Source: Pseudomonadales bacterium (GTDB taxonomy: Bacteria; Pseudomonadota; Gammaproteobacteria; Pseudomonadales; Azotimanducaceae). Taken from it: a stretch of DNA of 37,708 bases. Below the pieces are notes generated by a model, which was given only the letters and a program-made list of their open reading frames with translations, searched no databases and was not told the origin of the DNA. The stretch covers positions 1-37,708 of the forward strand of contig JAQWMV010000062.1 of the NCBI GenBank assembly GCA_029246605.1, written 5' to 3'. The position numbers were made by a program, and so were the translations under genes. Below are positions 19,079 to 28,401 of the stretch, in pieces (positions within the stretch are counted from its first letter, which is position 1; each line of letters opens with the position of its first letter).

Positions 19079-21247
19079 GTGGAGCAACAAGCGTTGCAGC
19101 GTTATCTTGACATTGCGGTACCCACGCCACTGCGTAGAAGTTTCCATTACCTGCCTCCCCCCGATTTCCCTGCAAATATCCAGCCCGGCAGTCGCATACG
19201 TGTACCATTTCGCAACAAAAAGGTTACCGGCATACTACTCGGCTACGTGGATTCAATCGCGACCGACAAACATAAAATAAAGCCTGCCGAAGAGTTACTG
19301 GATACAGCACCCATCGTGCCAGAAACACTATGTAAACTCTGTATCTGGGCTGCCGATTATTACCATCATCCTATCGGAGAGGTTTTCGCAGCTGCTCTAC
19401 CCAACCTGCTGCGCCGGGGTGACTCTCCAGAGGATTTGCAATTCGTGCTGACAGCGCGGGGACAGGAGACCGAACTTAAGCCCCGGGCTCACCGCCAACG
19501 TGCGATGATCGATTTACTATCCCAGAACCCCCAGGGCCTTAGCCGGGATGAACTGGGAGAATTCTCCAGCGCCATTATTCACTCCCTCATCGACAAGGAA
19601 TTAGTGACAAAGGAGATTGTTTCCCAACAACCCTTTTCACATACCAGGACCAACTATCAGGGAATCCAGCCCACCGGTGAGCAAAACGATGCTATTGAAG
19701 CCATCAACTCACCAGGTACTTACCTCTTACAGGGTGTTACAGGAAGCGGTAAAACCGAAGTTTATTTGCGTCTCATAGAGCGAATGCTTGATCAGGGGCT
19801 ACAGTCCCTGGTCCTAGTGCCAGAGATTGGTCTCACGCCACAAACCCTCAAACGCTTCGAAACACGCTTTGACGTAACCATCACCGTGGTCCATTCGGGA
19901 CTTACCGAAACTGAACGCCTGCGGTCCTGGCAACAGGCCAGGACCGGCCAGGCAGGCATCGTCATAGGTACACGGTCAGCAGTATTCACACCCTTCGCCA
20001 AACCAGGTCTTATCATTGTTGATGAGGAACATGACGCGTCATTTAAACAGCATGAAGGATTTAAATACTCTGCTCGTGATCTTGCCGTTTTGCGCGCCAG
20101 TTGGGACAAGGCTCCTATCCTCCTTGGTTCTGCGACGCCGTCTCTTGAAAGCCTGCACAACGCAATTTCAGGAAAATACACACACCTGCAACTACGGAAG
20201 AGACCCGCCGGTATTGCCCAGGAGACTTACCAGGTCATTAGTCTCAAACATAAGGAACCGGATACCGGTTTTTCACCGCCGCTGCTTAAATTGATGCGAC
20301 AACATCTTGATGCCAAGGGGCAGATACTCATCTTTCTAAACCGTCGCGGATTCGCACCGGTATTACTTTGCACCAAATGTCACTGGATGGCGAATTGTCC
20401 ACGCTGCGATGCAAGAATGACCTATCACCTGTCCTCACGACGGCTCATCTGTCATCACTGCACATCAGAGTCATCTGTTCCACAACATTGCGCTCAATGC
20501 CAAAGCAGCCAATTGCTTCTACTGGGTCTAGGCACTCAACGGATTGAAGAGCACCTCAAACTAACATTCGATGACGTGCCAGTACTAAGGATTGATCGCG
20601 ACAGTACCCGGCGAAAAGGGTCATTCGACAAGCTGTTAGATGAAATCAACAGGCAGGATCCTGCCATATTGATAGGTACACAGATGCTGGCCAAAGGGCA
20701 TCACTTCAGTAATGTCACCCTATCAGTCATGCTCGAAGTCGACTCAAGTTTCTACAGCGCCGACTACAAAGCAATGGAACGTATGGGACAGTTAATACTC
20801 CAGGTCGGTGGCCGCTCCGGCAGATCGGAAAAGCCTGGTACAGTGGTCATTCAGACCCACTTTCCAGATCAGCCTTTGCTCAAACAGCTAATCGATGAAG
20901 GGTACAACACCTTCGCTGACACTATACTCAGTGAACGGAGAGATAACGGCCTACCACCTTACTGCCACCAGGCTCTGGTTCGGGCGGAAAGTACTTCGCG
21001 AAGGCTCGCGATGGATTTCTTGGAGGAACTTGAAGGCGCCAATAATCCACACGTTGATGTGTTTGGTCCCTTCCCCTCGAGCATGGAAAAACGGGCAGGA
21101 CGCTACCGTGCGTTGTTAATGATATCCAGTCAGTCACGACAAAGCCTGCACAAGGAACTCAAAGAAAAAATTTTAACGGCTGAATCTTCCATACTCGGCA
21201 AGAAGCTACGCTGGTCGGTGGATATCGATCCAATAGACCTGTTCTAA
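19079..21247 (+). CDS. priA: Primosomal protein N' (replication restart helicase PriA)
   Basis: PriA is the 3'-to-5' helicase that reloads the replisome at stalled forks. This 722-residue protein has the N-terminal DNA-binding domain (about 1-180), Walker A in LLQGVTGSGKTEVYLRLIER, Walker B in IIVDEEHDASFKQH, motif III LGSATPSLES, the zinc-binding insertion with eight cysteines (CTKCHWMANCPRCDARM and CHHCTSESSVPQHCAQC), GTQMLAKGHHFSNVTLSVML and motif VI QVGGRSGRSEKPGTVVIQTH. The family usually has QVAGRAGRAEKPG, so motif VI has drifted (A to G, A to S twice). The start is a GTG, since MEQQALQRYLDIAVPTPL aligns with the family N-terminus. It is followed by ftsN and hslVU. Confidence 0.96.
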   Translation: MEQQALQRYLDIAVPTPLRRSFHYLPPPDFPANIQPGSRIRVPFRNKKVTGILLGYVDSIATDKHKIKPAEELLDTAPIVPETLCKLCIWAADYYHHPIGEVFAAALPNLLRRGDSPEDLQFVLTARGQETELKPRAHRQRAMIDLLSQNPQGLSRDELGEFSSAIIHSLIDKELVTKEIVSQQPFSHTRTNYQGIQPTGEQNDAIEAINSPGTYLLQGVTGSGKTEVYLRLIERMLDQGLQSLVLVPEIGLTPQTLKRFETRFDVTITVVHSGLTETERLRSWQQARTGQAGIVIGTRSAVFTPFAKPGLIIVDEEHDASFKQHEGFKYSARDLAVLRASWDKAPILLGSATPSLESLHNAISGKYTHLQLRKRPAGIAQETYQVISLKHKEPDTGFSPPLLKLMRQHLDAKGQILIFLNRRGFAPVLLCTKCHWMANCPRCDARMTYHLSSRRLICHHCTSESSVPQHCAQCQSSQLLLLGLGTQRIEEHLKLTFDDVPVLRIDRDSTRRKGSFDKLLDEINRQDPAILIGTQMLAKGHHFSNVTLSVMLEVDSSFYSADYKAMERMGQLILQVGGRSGRSEKPGTVVIQTHFPDQPLLKQLIDEGYNTFADTILSERRDNGLPPYCHQALVRAESTSRRLAMDFLEELEGANNPHVDVFGPFPSSMEKRAGRYRALLMISSQSRQSLHKELKEKILTAESSILGKKLRWSVDIDPIDLF

Positions 21248-21310
21248 AGTATCCTCTCATCGCGTGATACAATTCAATCATACCAGTAGATAGGAAAATC
21301 GTCTTAAGAA

Positions 21311-21832
21311 ATGTCACAAGACTTCGCAAAACGCCACTCCACCAGCAACCAGCCCGACCGACAAATATCTCGATTCACACTGTTCGTCACGGGATTTATT
21401 GCCGGCATGTTTGTTTCATTTCTGATTTATCTCTGGCAAACCGTGCCTCCGGACCCGGCTACGGCAGAAATTCCAAAACCAAGTGAAAAACCAAAGGTTG
21501 AGGAGATGAGCTGGGATTTCTATGAAATTTTTCCAAAATCAGAAGTACCAATCATCGAAGAGTATGTAGACGATGTAAAAGTTCAAAATGTCCAGGATCA
21601 TGCTTACATATTGCAAACAGGTTCGTTCCAGAATGCAGCAGATGCAGATCAATTGCGGGCAGAATTGCTATTGATGGGGCTGACCGTCTTCGTTCGTAAA
21701 ATAGATGTGGATGGTAACGACTGGTATCGAGTCATTGTTGGTCCCCTCGAGAACGATCTTGCATTAAATCGTGCGCAGGATACGTTAGCCCAGGCACAAA
21801 TCGAATCGCTACCGCTTCGAGTCAGACGGTAG
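21311..21832 (+). CDS. ftsN: SPOR-domain membrane protein, FtsN-like
   Basis: This 173-residue protein has a short cytoplasmic N-terminus (residues 1-22), one transmembrane helix (about 22-44, FTLFVTGFIAGMFVSFLIYL), an acidic/proline linker and a C-terminal SPOR domain (about 95-172) with YILQTGSFQNAADADQLRAE and WYRVIVGPLE. SPOR domains bind denuded peptidoglycan at the septum. Its place between priA and hslVU matches ftsN of Gammaproteobacteria. It is shorter than E. coli FtsN (319 residues), with a reduced linker. The division role is inferred from position and domain. Confidence 0.8.
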   Translation: MSQDFAKRHSTSNQPDRQISRFTLFVTGFIAGMFVSFLIYLWQTVPPDPATAEIPKPSEKPKVEEMSWDFYEIFPKSEVPIIEEYVDDVKVQNVQDHAYILQTGSFQNAADADQLRAELLLMGLTVFVRKIDVDGNDWYRVIVGPLENDLALNRAQDTLAQAQIESLPLRVRR

Positions 21833-21833
21833 A

Positions 21834-21861
21834 CTTGAAAATAGACAAACAGCCCCCATTT
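21834..21861 (+). promoter_or_regulatory. Sigma-32 (RpoH) type heat-shock promoter of hslVU
   Basis: CTTGAAA (21834-21840) and CCCCATTT (21854-21861) are separated by 13 bases, an excellent match to the RpoH consensus (CTTGAAA, 11-16 bases, CCCCATNT). Transcription would begin near 21868, 28 bases before the hslV GTG. In E. coli hslVU is also driven by sigma-32. The element lies immediately after the ftsN stop. Confidence 0.85.
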
Positions 21862-21895
21862 CGGAACACTGGGCAATTTATTTCTGGAGTATCCA

Positions 21896-22435
21896 GTGGA
21901 GCAGTTTAGAGGCACTACGATTCTTAGTGTCAGACGTGGAAACACAGTTGTTATTGGCGGTGACGGGCAGGTCAGCTTAGGCGACACCGTGATGAAAGGT
22001 AACGCCCGCAAAGTAAGACGCTTGTACAACGATAAGATTATTGCAGGTTTCGCCGGCGGCACGGCCGACGCCTTTACTTTGTTCGAGCGCTTCGAAGGTC
22101 AGCTTGAAAAATATCAGGGCCACCTACTGCGCTCTGCGGTAGAACTTGCCAAGGACTGGCGTACAGATCGAGCCCTACGCCGCCTTGAAGCACTTCTAAT
22201 TGTCGCCGACAAGGACGACTCACTACTTATTACGGGTAATGGGGACGTTATAGAACCCAATGACGGTATTCTTGCAATAGGCTCCGGTGGTAACTACGCT
22301 AAATCTGCAGCAATGGCCCTGCTTGCCAACACAGACTTCAGCGCCAGGCAGATTGTCGAGCAGGGGCTTAACATTGCTGCAGAAATCTGTATTTACACCA
22401 ATCACGACACAACCATCGAAGAAATAGACTTCTAA
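21896..22435 (+). CDS. hslV: ATP-dependent protease subunit HslV (ClpQ)
   Basis: This 179-residue threonine peptidase forms the proteolytic core of the HslUV complex. The start is a GTG, giving [19 protein letters not shown]; the short propeptide is removed to expose the catalytic Thr of TTILSVRR, and the proteasome-like motifs [20 protein letters not shown] and [20 protein letters not shown] follow. A ribosome binding site CTGGAG precedes the GTG. Two bases separate it from hslU. Heat-shock control is indicated by the upstream sigma-32 element. Confidence 0.97.
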   Translation: MEQFRGTTILSVRRGNTVVIGGDGQVSLGDTVMKGNARKVRRLYNDKIIAGFAGGTADAFTLFERFEGQLEKYQGHLLRSAVELAKDWRTDRALRRLEALLIVADKDDSLLITGNGDVIEPNDGILAIGSGGNYAKSAAMALLANTDFSARQIVEQGLNIAAEICIYTNHDTTIEEIDF

Positions 22436-22437
22436 TC

Positions 22438-23745
22438 ATGTCAAATATGACACCCAGAGAGATCGCTCATGATCTCGACAAACACATCATTGGACAATCG
22501 AATGCCAAACGCGCGGTAGCGATAGCACTGCGGAACCGTTGGCGACGACTACAGTTGGATGAGCATTTACGTACAGAGATATCACCAAAAAATATATTGA
22601 TGATTGGTCCAACTGGCGTTGGTAAAACTGAGATCGCGCGCCGACTGGCACGGCTGGCTAATGCTCCGTTCATCAAAGTGGAAGCCACAAAATTTACCGA
22701 GGTCGGATACGTTGGCCGAGATGTTGAATCTATTATTCGAGACCTTGTCGAAGCTGCCGTAAAGCTGCTGCGTGACTCACAGATGGAAAATGCAAAGCCA
22801 CGCGCGGTGGATGCGGCCGAAGAACGAATACTGGATGCAATACTGCCGCCCGCTCGAGGAGAAGAGGAAATCAATACTTCTACTAGACAGGTATTTAGGA
22901 AAAAGCTTCGTGAGGGAGAACTCGATGACGATGAAGTCGAAATCGAGCTAGAAGCACCCAAAGTCAGTATGGAAATCATGGCACCACCCGGCATGGAAGA
23001 TATGACCAGCCAGCTTCAGGATATGTTTTCAACCATGGCACCTGGCAATTCAAAACCAAAACGGCTCAAAGTCAAAGAGGCCCTAAAGCGACTGACGGAT
23101 GAAGAGGCAGCAAAACTCATCAATGAGGACGACCTGCGCTCACAGGCTGTAGACGCGGTAGAGCAAACAGGCATCGTCTTTATCGATGAAATGGACAAGA
23201 TCGCTACGCGATCAGAACACGGTGGTTCTGACGTTTCCAGAGCCGGCGTACAACGTGACCTGCTTCCACTAATCGAGGGTAGCAACGTTTCAACTAAATA
23301 CGGCATGATCCGAACAGATCATATTTTGTTCATAGCGTCCGGCGCGTTTCATCTAAGTAAACCATCAGATTTAATTCCTGAACTTCAAGGCCGCCTGCCC
23401 ATTCGGGTAGAACTCAATGCCCTAGGTACAAAAGATTTTGAGCGCATACTCACCGAACCCGATGCATCCCTTACGGAACAGTATCAGGCACTAATGAATA
23501 CCGAAGGGCTTGATCTAAAATTTACCGACGACGGGATAACGCGAATCGCAGAGATTGCCTGGCAGGTCAATGAAGCAACAGAAAATATTGGCGCCCGAAG
23601 GCTACATACAGTGATGGAGAGACTACTCGAAGCCGTGTCTTTCGATGCCGGAGAAACTGAGAAACTTCTCGTAGATTGCGACTATGTGAACGAACAATTG
23701 GAAAACCTCGCCGGCGACGAGGACCTCAGTCGCTACATTCTTTAA
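22438..23745 (+). CDS. hslU: HslU ATPase (unfoldase subunit of HslUV)
   Basis: This 435-residue AAA+ ATPase unfolds substrates and feeds them to HslV. The N-terminal part [20 protein letters not shown] is typical; Walker A is [17 protein letters not shown]; the pore-loop region includes [19 protein letters not shown]; an acidic I domain spans about residues 115-235; Walker B is [12 protein letters not shown]; the sensor and arginine region [12 protein letters not shown] and the C-terminal [14 protein letters not shown] complete it. Length is near the usual 440-443. Co-transcribed with hslV. Confidence 0.97.
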   Translation: MSNMTPREIAHDLDKHIIGQSNAKRAVAIALRNRWRRLQLDEHLRTEISPKNILMIGPTGVGKTEIARRLARLANAPFIKVEATKFTEVGYVGRDVESIIRDLVEAAVKLLRDSQMENAKPRAVDAAEERILDAILPPARGEEEINTSTRQVFRKKLREGELDDDEVEIELEAPKVSMEIMAPPGMEDMTSQLQDMFSTMAPGNSKPKRLKVKEALKRLTDEEAAKLINEDDLRSQAVDAVEQTGIVFIDEMDKIATRSEHGGSDVSRAGVQRDLLPLIEGSNVSTKYGMIRTDHILFIASGAFHLSKPSDLIPELQGRLPIRVELNALGTKDFERILTEPDASLTEQYQALMNTEGLDLKFTDDGITRIAEIAWQVNEATENIGARRLHTVMERLLEAVSFDAGETEKLLVDCDYVNEQLENLAGDEDLSRYIL

Positions 23746-23776
23746 GTCTGATCTTTGACCAAATGACCTTTAGCAA

Positions 23777-24142
23777 ATGACCCCACTGACGATTAACGTG
23801 CACAAAAAATCAGCTACGCTTGAGCTCGTCTATCCCGATGTAAGCCATGAACTCTCCGCAGAATATCTAAGAGTTTTTTCGCCCTCAGCGGAAGTAAAGG
23901 GTCATGGCCCCGACCAGGCGGTATTACAATTTGGTAAAAAGGACGTACACTTTAAAGACATCGAGCCTCAGGGAAATTACGCTCTGAAACTAATTTTTTC
24001 AGATGGTCATGATTCCGGTATCTATTCCTGGGACTACCTCTTTGAGCTGGCCTGTAACCAGCAATCCAACTGGACGGAATACTTGGAAAGCTTGAAGGAA
24101 ACAGGCAAAAGTCGGGAATCACTGTTTATTGCTGTCAGCTAG
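23777..24142 (+). CDS. DUF971 family protein
   Basis: This 121-residue protein has the DUF971 fold (also found as the N-terminal part of gamma-butyrobetaine hydroxylase-like proteins): LELVYPDVSHELSAEYLRVF, then YALKLIFSDGHDSGIYSWDY. Many Gammaproteobacteria carry it right after hslU and before ubiE, as here. Its function is not established; a role in Fe-S or quinone-linked metabolism has been suggested for relatives but cannot be shown from sequence. The start is ATG 23777, 31 bases after hslU. Confidence 0.88.
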   Translation: MTPLTINVHKKSATLELVYPDVSHELSAEYLRVFSPSAEVKGHGPDQAVLQFGKKDVHFKDIEPQGNYALKLIFSDGHDSGIYSWDYLFELACNQQSNWTEYLESLKETGKSRESLFIAVS

Positions 24143-24216
24143 GGAATGATTAGAAAAACTGTAATCTACAATCCGTTGTCTGTACTCTGTCTTTATTCAG
24201 ATAATCTGTAAGCGCC

Positions 24217-24984
24217 ATGACTGACCACGACGACACAACACATTTTGGTTTCCGGAAGGTTCCTATCGCCGAAAAGGCGGGCCGTGTTGCTGAAGTGTTC
24301 CAAAGCGTAGCGAACAAATATGACGTCATGAACGATGTGATGTCCCTCGGCACGCATCGATTGTTCAAACAAATTGCCGTTGAATATACCGCTGCCCGGC
24401 GAGGACATATCATTTTGGACCTAGCCGGCGGAACTGGTGATCTCGCTATTAAGTTGTCCAAAGTAGTTGGCAAAACCGGGCATGTCATCCTCTGCGACAT
24501 CAACGATGCGATGCTGACTCAAGGTAGAGGCCGCCTACTGGATGATGGGATAAATGGCAACGTGAACTACATCCAGGCAGACGGCGAACAACTACCTTTT
24601 ACACACAATCAATTTAATGCCATCACGATTGGCTTTGGCCTGCGCAATTTCACCAACAAACAGTTTGCACTTGAGGCTTGTCTTCAGGCACTAAAACCAG
24701 GCGGAAGACTGGTAGTCCTCGAATTCTCAACCCCTGAAAATCCCCTTGTTCGCAAGTTGTATGGGGAATTTTCCAACCTATGGCCACGGCTGGGAGAAAT
24801 CATTACCGGCGACAAAGACAGCTACCAATACCTCGTAGAGTCGATCAAAATGCATCCCCCACAACAAGAACTCTGCAGCATGATGGAAGCCGCAGGATAC
24901 CAAAATGTGCAGTACCACAACCTGTTGAACGGGGTGGTCGCAATCCACGTGGGTAGCAAAGGCATCACAGATGAGACTGATTAG
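24217..24984 (+). CDS. ubiE: Ubiquinone/menaquinone biosynthesis C-methyltransferase
   Basis: This 255-residue SAM-dependent methyltransferase adds the C-methyl group in ubiquinone (and menaquinone) synthesis. The Ubie_methyltran signatures are present: YDVMNDVMSLGTHRLFKQIA near the N-terminus, the SAM motif I LDLAGGTGDLAIKLSK, NYIQADGEQLPF, ITIGFGLRNFTNKQFALEAC and LKPGGRLVVLEFSTPENPLV. The C-terminal part YLVESIKMHPPQQELCSMME matches the family. The stop overlaps the ubiB start by 14 bases; the ubiJ gene that usually separates ubiE and ubiB is absent. Confidence 0.95.
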   Translation: MTDHDDTTHFGFRKVPIAEKAGRVAEVFQSVANKYDVMNDVMSLGTHRLFKQIAVEYTAARRGHIILDLAGGTGDLAIKLSKVVGKTGHVILCDINDAMLTQGRGRLLDDGINGNVNYIQADGEQLPFTHNQFNAITIGFGLRNFTNKQFALEACLQALKPGGRLVVLEFSTPENPLVRKLYGEFSNLWPRLGEIITGDKDSYQYLVESIKMHPPQQELCSMMEAAGYQNVQYHNLLNGVVAIHVGSKGITDETD

Positions 24985-26605
24985 AATCCTTCACATCTTG
25001 TATATCCTGGCCAAGCATCGCCTGGATAGATTTATTGGCGCCCACATACCACTGTGGCTCACAGTCGTCATCAAGTTAGTACGACTAATGCCAACGCCTT
25101 CCGCTTCACCTGCAGTTTCTCTACGTCTCGCAATCGAAGAACTCGGCCCAATATTTATTAAATTTGGGCAACTACTTTCTACGAGACGCGATCTCTTTAG
25201 TGATGAAGTAACCGACGAATTACAAAAACTTCAGGATCAGGTGCCTCCTTTTAGCAGCCTTAAGGCAAGACAGCTTATAGAAGCTGAATTGAATGCACCG
25301 ATAGAAAATGTATTTAGAGATTTCGCTGAAGAACCATTGGCTTCCGCTTCCGTCGCGCAGATCCATACTGCGAAACTTGCCACCGGTGAAGGAGTCGTGA
25401 TAAAAATTATCCGTCCGGATATCGAATCACGGATCAAGCTCGATATCCGTATTATGCTTTTCATTGCTCACACGCTAGAACGGTTCTGGCGGGAAGGTCG
25501 ACGATTACATCCAGTTGAGGTAGTCAACGATTATGAACACACTATCCTAAACGAACTTAACCTACAGCTCGAAGCAGCCAATACGGCCACGTTGCGCGAG
25601 AATTGGTTAAACAGCAATGAGCTCTATGTACCTCAGGTTTATTGGGATGACTGCTCCAGCAACATGATGGTGATGGAACGTATCTATGGTGTTCACGCAA
25701 CGGACCTTGACGTACTTCATAGAAATGAAGTCGACCTTCGGAAATTAGCACACCTCGGTGTAAACATATTTTTCACACAGGTTTTCGAACACAATTTCTT
25801 TCATGCTGACATGCATCCTGGAAATGTGTTTATCGACATTACAGACCCGCTCGACCCAACCTATATCGCTCTGGATTGCGCAATAATTGGGTCGTTAACG
25901 GAGGATGATAAAAACTATCTGGCAGAAAATTTACTGGCCTTTTTTCAACAGGACTACGCCAAAGTGGCAGAATTGCATGTCGCTAGCGGATGGGTTCCTG
26001 CCGACACCAATGTCAAAGATTTTGAATCAGTGATACGCAGCGTCTGTGCACCGGTATTTCAAAAACCAATCAAAGACATCTCCTTTGGAAAAGTATTACT
26101 CAGCCTGTTTCGAGCCGCTCGTCAGTTCGAAATGGAAGTACAACCTCAACTAGTGCTGCTGCAAAAAACACTGCTCAATATCGAAGGCATGGGTCGCCAG
26201 ATCTATCCGGATCTTGATCTCTGGGAAACTGCAGCACCCTATATGGAAAACTGGATGCAGGAACGATACGGGGCAACCGCACTTTTCAAAAATGTCACCG
26301 ACAATGCACCTCGCTGGTTACGGCAACTACCCGAGTTGCCTGACCTGGCAATCGGCGCCCTTACAGAACTGAACTCCCTGGGTGAGCGAGCTGACCAGCA
26401 GACCAAACTGCTTGCTGACATTAAACATGAGCTCAATCAGCAGGCGCGCAGAAACCGTTATACGCGAATCGGCGGCGTTGCATTAATCGCCGCAATTCTC
26501 ACCTCATTGTTACCCTTAAGCGGCTATGCATCCACTCCAGAGGCCCTTATCGGCACTTCTATACTCGGCAGCCTTGGCCTCTATTGGATGTATATCCAAT
26601 CCTGA
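24971..26605 (+). CDS. ubiB: UbiB atypical kinase/ATPase for ubiquinone synthesis
   Basis: This 544-residue membrane protein of the UbiB/ADCK family aids ubiquinone synthesis. The KxGQ motif is in FIKFGQLLSTRRDLF (about residues 60-75), the nucleotide-binding region SASVAQIHTAKLATGEGVVI has the usual Ala-rich loop and Lys, the catalytic loop is FHADMHPGNVFIDI, and two C-terminal hydrophobic segments (about 496-514 and 525-541) anchor it. The metal-binding motif normally read as DCG is DCA here (D302, C303, A304; codon 25880-25882). The start at 24971 overlaps ubiE by 14 bases. Length is close to E. coli UbiB (546). Confidence 0.94.
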   Translation: MRLIRILHILYILAKHRLDRFIGAHIPLWLTVVIKLVRLMPTPSASPAVSLRLAIEELGPIFIKFGQLLSTRRDLFSDEVTDELQKLQDQVPPFSSLKARQLIEAELNAPIENVFRDFAEEPLASASVAQIHTAKLATGEGVVIKIIRPDIESRIKLDIRIMLFIAHTLERFWREGRRLHPVEVVNDYEHTILNELNLQLEAANTATLRENWLNSNELYVPQVYWDDCSSNMMVMERIYGVHATDLDVLHRNEVDLRKLAHLGVNIFFTQVFEHNFFHADMHPGNVFIDITDPLDPTYIALDCAIIGSLTEDDKNYLAENLLAFFQQDYAKVAELHVASGWVPADTNVKDFESVIRSVCAPVFQKPIKDISFGKVLLSLFRAARQFEMEVQPQLVLLQKTLLNIEGMGRQIYPDLDLWETAAPYMENWMQERYGATALFKNVTDNAPRWLRQLPELPDLAIGALTELNSLGERADQQTKLLADIKHELNQQARRNRYTRIGGVALIAAILTSLLPLSGYASTPEALIGTSILGSLGLYWMYIQS

Positions 26606-26728
26606 CATGCTATTGTGCGCTGCCCGTTCTACAAGAGATTGATTCGAGAGATTGTCGGCAGAGCGCATACTTAAAGCTGTGGTAAACTAGTGCTCACGGG
26701 CGACACACTCTCGCCAAGGAGATTAACT

Positions 26729-26908
26729 ATGTCATTTGGTATTCCAGAACTCGCTATTATCCTTGTCATCGTGCTGCTGTTGTTCGGCACGACTAAACTA
26801 AAATCTATAGGTGCCGATCTAGGTTCTGCTATTAAGGGATTCAAATCAGCAGTCGCCAGTGATGAACCCAAGAAAATAGACACTGACACCGAGAAGAAGA
26901 CTGACTAA
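26729..26908 (+). CDS. tatA: Sec-independent protein translocase subunit TatA
   Basis: This small 59-residue subunit has one short transmembrane helix (residues 6-20, [15 protein letters not shown]), the hinge [10 protein letters not shown], an amphipathic helix [14 protein letters not shown] and an acidic/basic tail. It forms the size-adaptable pore of the twin-arginine pathway. The ATG at 26729 is chosen because AAGGAG lies 7 bases before it; an in-frame start at 26690 would add 13 residues of non-family sequence. First gene of tatABC. Confidence 0.94.
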   Translation: MSFGIPELAIILVIVLLLFGTTKLKSIGADLGSAIKGFKSAVASDEPKKIDTDTEKKTD

Positions 26909-26913
26909 AGCCT

Positions 26914-27249
26914 ATGTTTGATATGGGCTTTCCCGAGCTATTGCTGATTGGCATTGTGGCGCTGCTCGTCATCGGGCCCAGCGAATTGCCACAGGCCATC
27001 AGAACCCTGTCGTTGTGGCTTGGTCGACTGCGTCGAAGTTTCGCCAACATCAGGCGAGAAATTGAGAAGGAAATCGGCGCGGATGAAATACGCCAACAGT
27101 TACACAACGAAGAAATCATGCGGGAACTGGAAGAATCTAAATCGACCTTCGAAGAAGCCAAAGAAGATATCAACAACATTATTGGTGAAACCAAAGCCAG
27201 CCTGACACTAGACAGTGAAGAAAATGTCGACAGAAAACACTCGGGCTGA
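26914..27249 (+). CDS. tatB: Sec-independent protein translocase subunit TatB
   Basis: This 111-residue protein begins [20 protein letters not shown], with the conserved Glu in the transmembrane helix and the following [20 protein letters not shown] that defines TatB. A long amphipathic helix (about 35-90) and a charged tail follow. TatB with TatC forms the twin-arginine signal-peptide receptor. The 3' end overlaps tatC by 26 bases. Confidence 0.95.
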   Translation: MFDMGFPELLLIGIVALLVIGPSELPQAIRTLSLWLGRLRRSFANIRREIEKEIGADEIRQQLHNEEIMRELEESKSTFEEAKEDINNIIGETKASLTLDSEENVDRKHSG

Positions 27250-27970
27250 AGAAGAAGGTCAACCTTTAATTGAGCATTTAATCGAATTGCGCAACAGGAT
27301 TCTGCACGCACTCGTTGCCATTTTGATCGTATTTTTGCCGCTCTTCTATTTCGCCAACGATCTCTACACCTTCATCTCACGACCATTGAGACAGTTCCTG
27401 CCCGAAGGCGCGACGATGATTGCAACTGAGGTTGCCTCACCGTTTCTCACGCCATTTAAGCTTAGCCTGGTGTTGGCAATCTTTATCGCGATTCCCTATA
27501 TCCTGCACCAAATCTGGAGTTTCATTGCACCCGGACTTTATTCTAACGAACGACGAGTTGCCCTACCCCTACTCACTTCCAGCATTCTTCTATTCTATGC
27601 AGGTATCGCATTCGCTTTTTATGTCGTTTTTCCGCTGGTTTTTGGATTCTTTACCAGCGTTGCACCGGAAGGTGTCACTATCATGACGGACATCAACCGT
27701 TACCTCGATTTTGTCCTGAAGTTATTCTTTGCTTTTGGTATCGCCTTCGAGATTCCTATCGCAACCATGCTGCTTATATGGACTGGTGCCACCGACGCGC
27801 AAAGTCTAAAGCGCAAACGCCCCTACGTTATCATCGGCTGTTTCGTCGTTGGTATGCTGCTGACACCTCCCGATGTTATCTCACAAATATTACTCGCTCT
27901 ACCCATGTGGCTTCTGTTCGAACTGGGCATTATTTTCTCCGGTATCATTCGCCCACAAATCAAGCACTAA
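27224..27970 (+). CDS. tatC: Sec-independent protein translocase subunit TatC
   Basis: This 248-residue polytopic protein carries the family signature [20 protein letters not shown] near its N-terminus, six predicted transmembrane helices and the conserved [14 protein letters not shown] and [19 protein letters not shown]. It is the core receptor for twin-arginine signal peptides. The ATG at 27224 ([19 protein letters not shown]) is preferred to an in-frame GTG at 27215. Convergent with dtd, with a 4-base overlap of stops. Confidence 0.95.
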   Translation: MSTENTRAEEEGQPLIEHLIELRNRILHALVAILIVFLPLFYFANDLYTFISRPLRQFLPEGATMIATEVASPFLTPFKLSLVLAIFIAIPYILHQIWSFIAPGLYSNERRVALPLLTSSILLFYAGIAFAFYVVFPLVFGFFTSVAPEGVTIMTDINRYLDFVLKLFFAFGIAFEIPIATMLLIWTGATDAQSLKRKRPYVIIGCFVVGMLLTPPDVISQILLALPMWLLFELGIIFSGIIRPQIKH

Positions 27971-28401
27971 CTTTCAAGCATAAATGTAACCGGCCCATCG
28001 TTTACTAATGAGACCTGCATATCTGCTCCAAACACACCAGACGCCGTCTCACATTGCTCGCCTGCTCTCTCGACAAAACTCTCATACAAACGACGTGCAG
28101 TATACGGATACGCGGCACTAGAAAATGAGGGACGTGTACCTTTTTTGGTATCGGCTACCAAGGTAAACTGCGACACAATCAGGAGAGCACCACCGACGTC
28201 CAACAAACTAAGATTCATATGCTGATCAGCGTCAGGAAACACACGGTAATGTAGCGCTTTGTTTAACAGTCGTTCGACATCCGACTCAGTATCTTCCTTC
28301 ACGAACCCAAGCAGCAACAAAATACCATTCTCTATCCGGCCAACCGCTTCGCCAGAAACAGAAACCGACGCCCGCTTCACTCGCTGGATTAAGGCACGCA
28401 T
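27967..28401 (-). CDS. dtd: D-aminoacyl-tRNA deacylase
   Basis: This 144-residue enzyme removes D-amino acids (and glycine mischarged on tRNA-Ala) from tRNA. Family motifs are complete: MRALIQRVKRASVSVSGE, LLLLGFVKEDTE, LLIVSQFTLVADTKKGTRPS with the SQFT active-site element, and the cross-subunit NDGPVTFML motif at the C-terminus. It follows pip without a gap. Confidence 0.96.
   Translation of the reverse strand: MRALIQRVKRASVSVSGEAVGRIENGILLLLGFVKEDTESDVERLLNKALHYRVFPDADQHMNLSLLDVGGALLIVSQFTLVADTKKGTRPSFSSAAYPYTARRLYESFVERAGEQCETASGVFGADMQVSLVNDGPVTFMLES

Noticed and set aside
19923-19945. 8-base inverted repeat with a 7-base loop inside priA (arms GGTCCTGG/CCAGGACC).
   Set aside because: It lies in coding sequence, has no T-run, and matches of this size occur by chance.
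24176-24205. TTGTCT-N18-GATAAT as a ubiE promoter.
   Set aside because: The start point would fall within about 7 bases of the ubiE ATG, leaving no leader or ribosome binding site; the match is weak.
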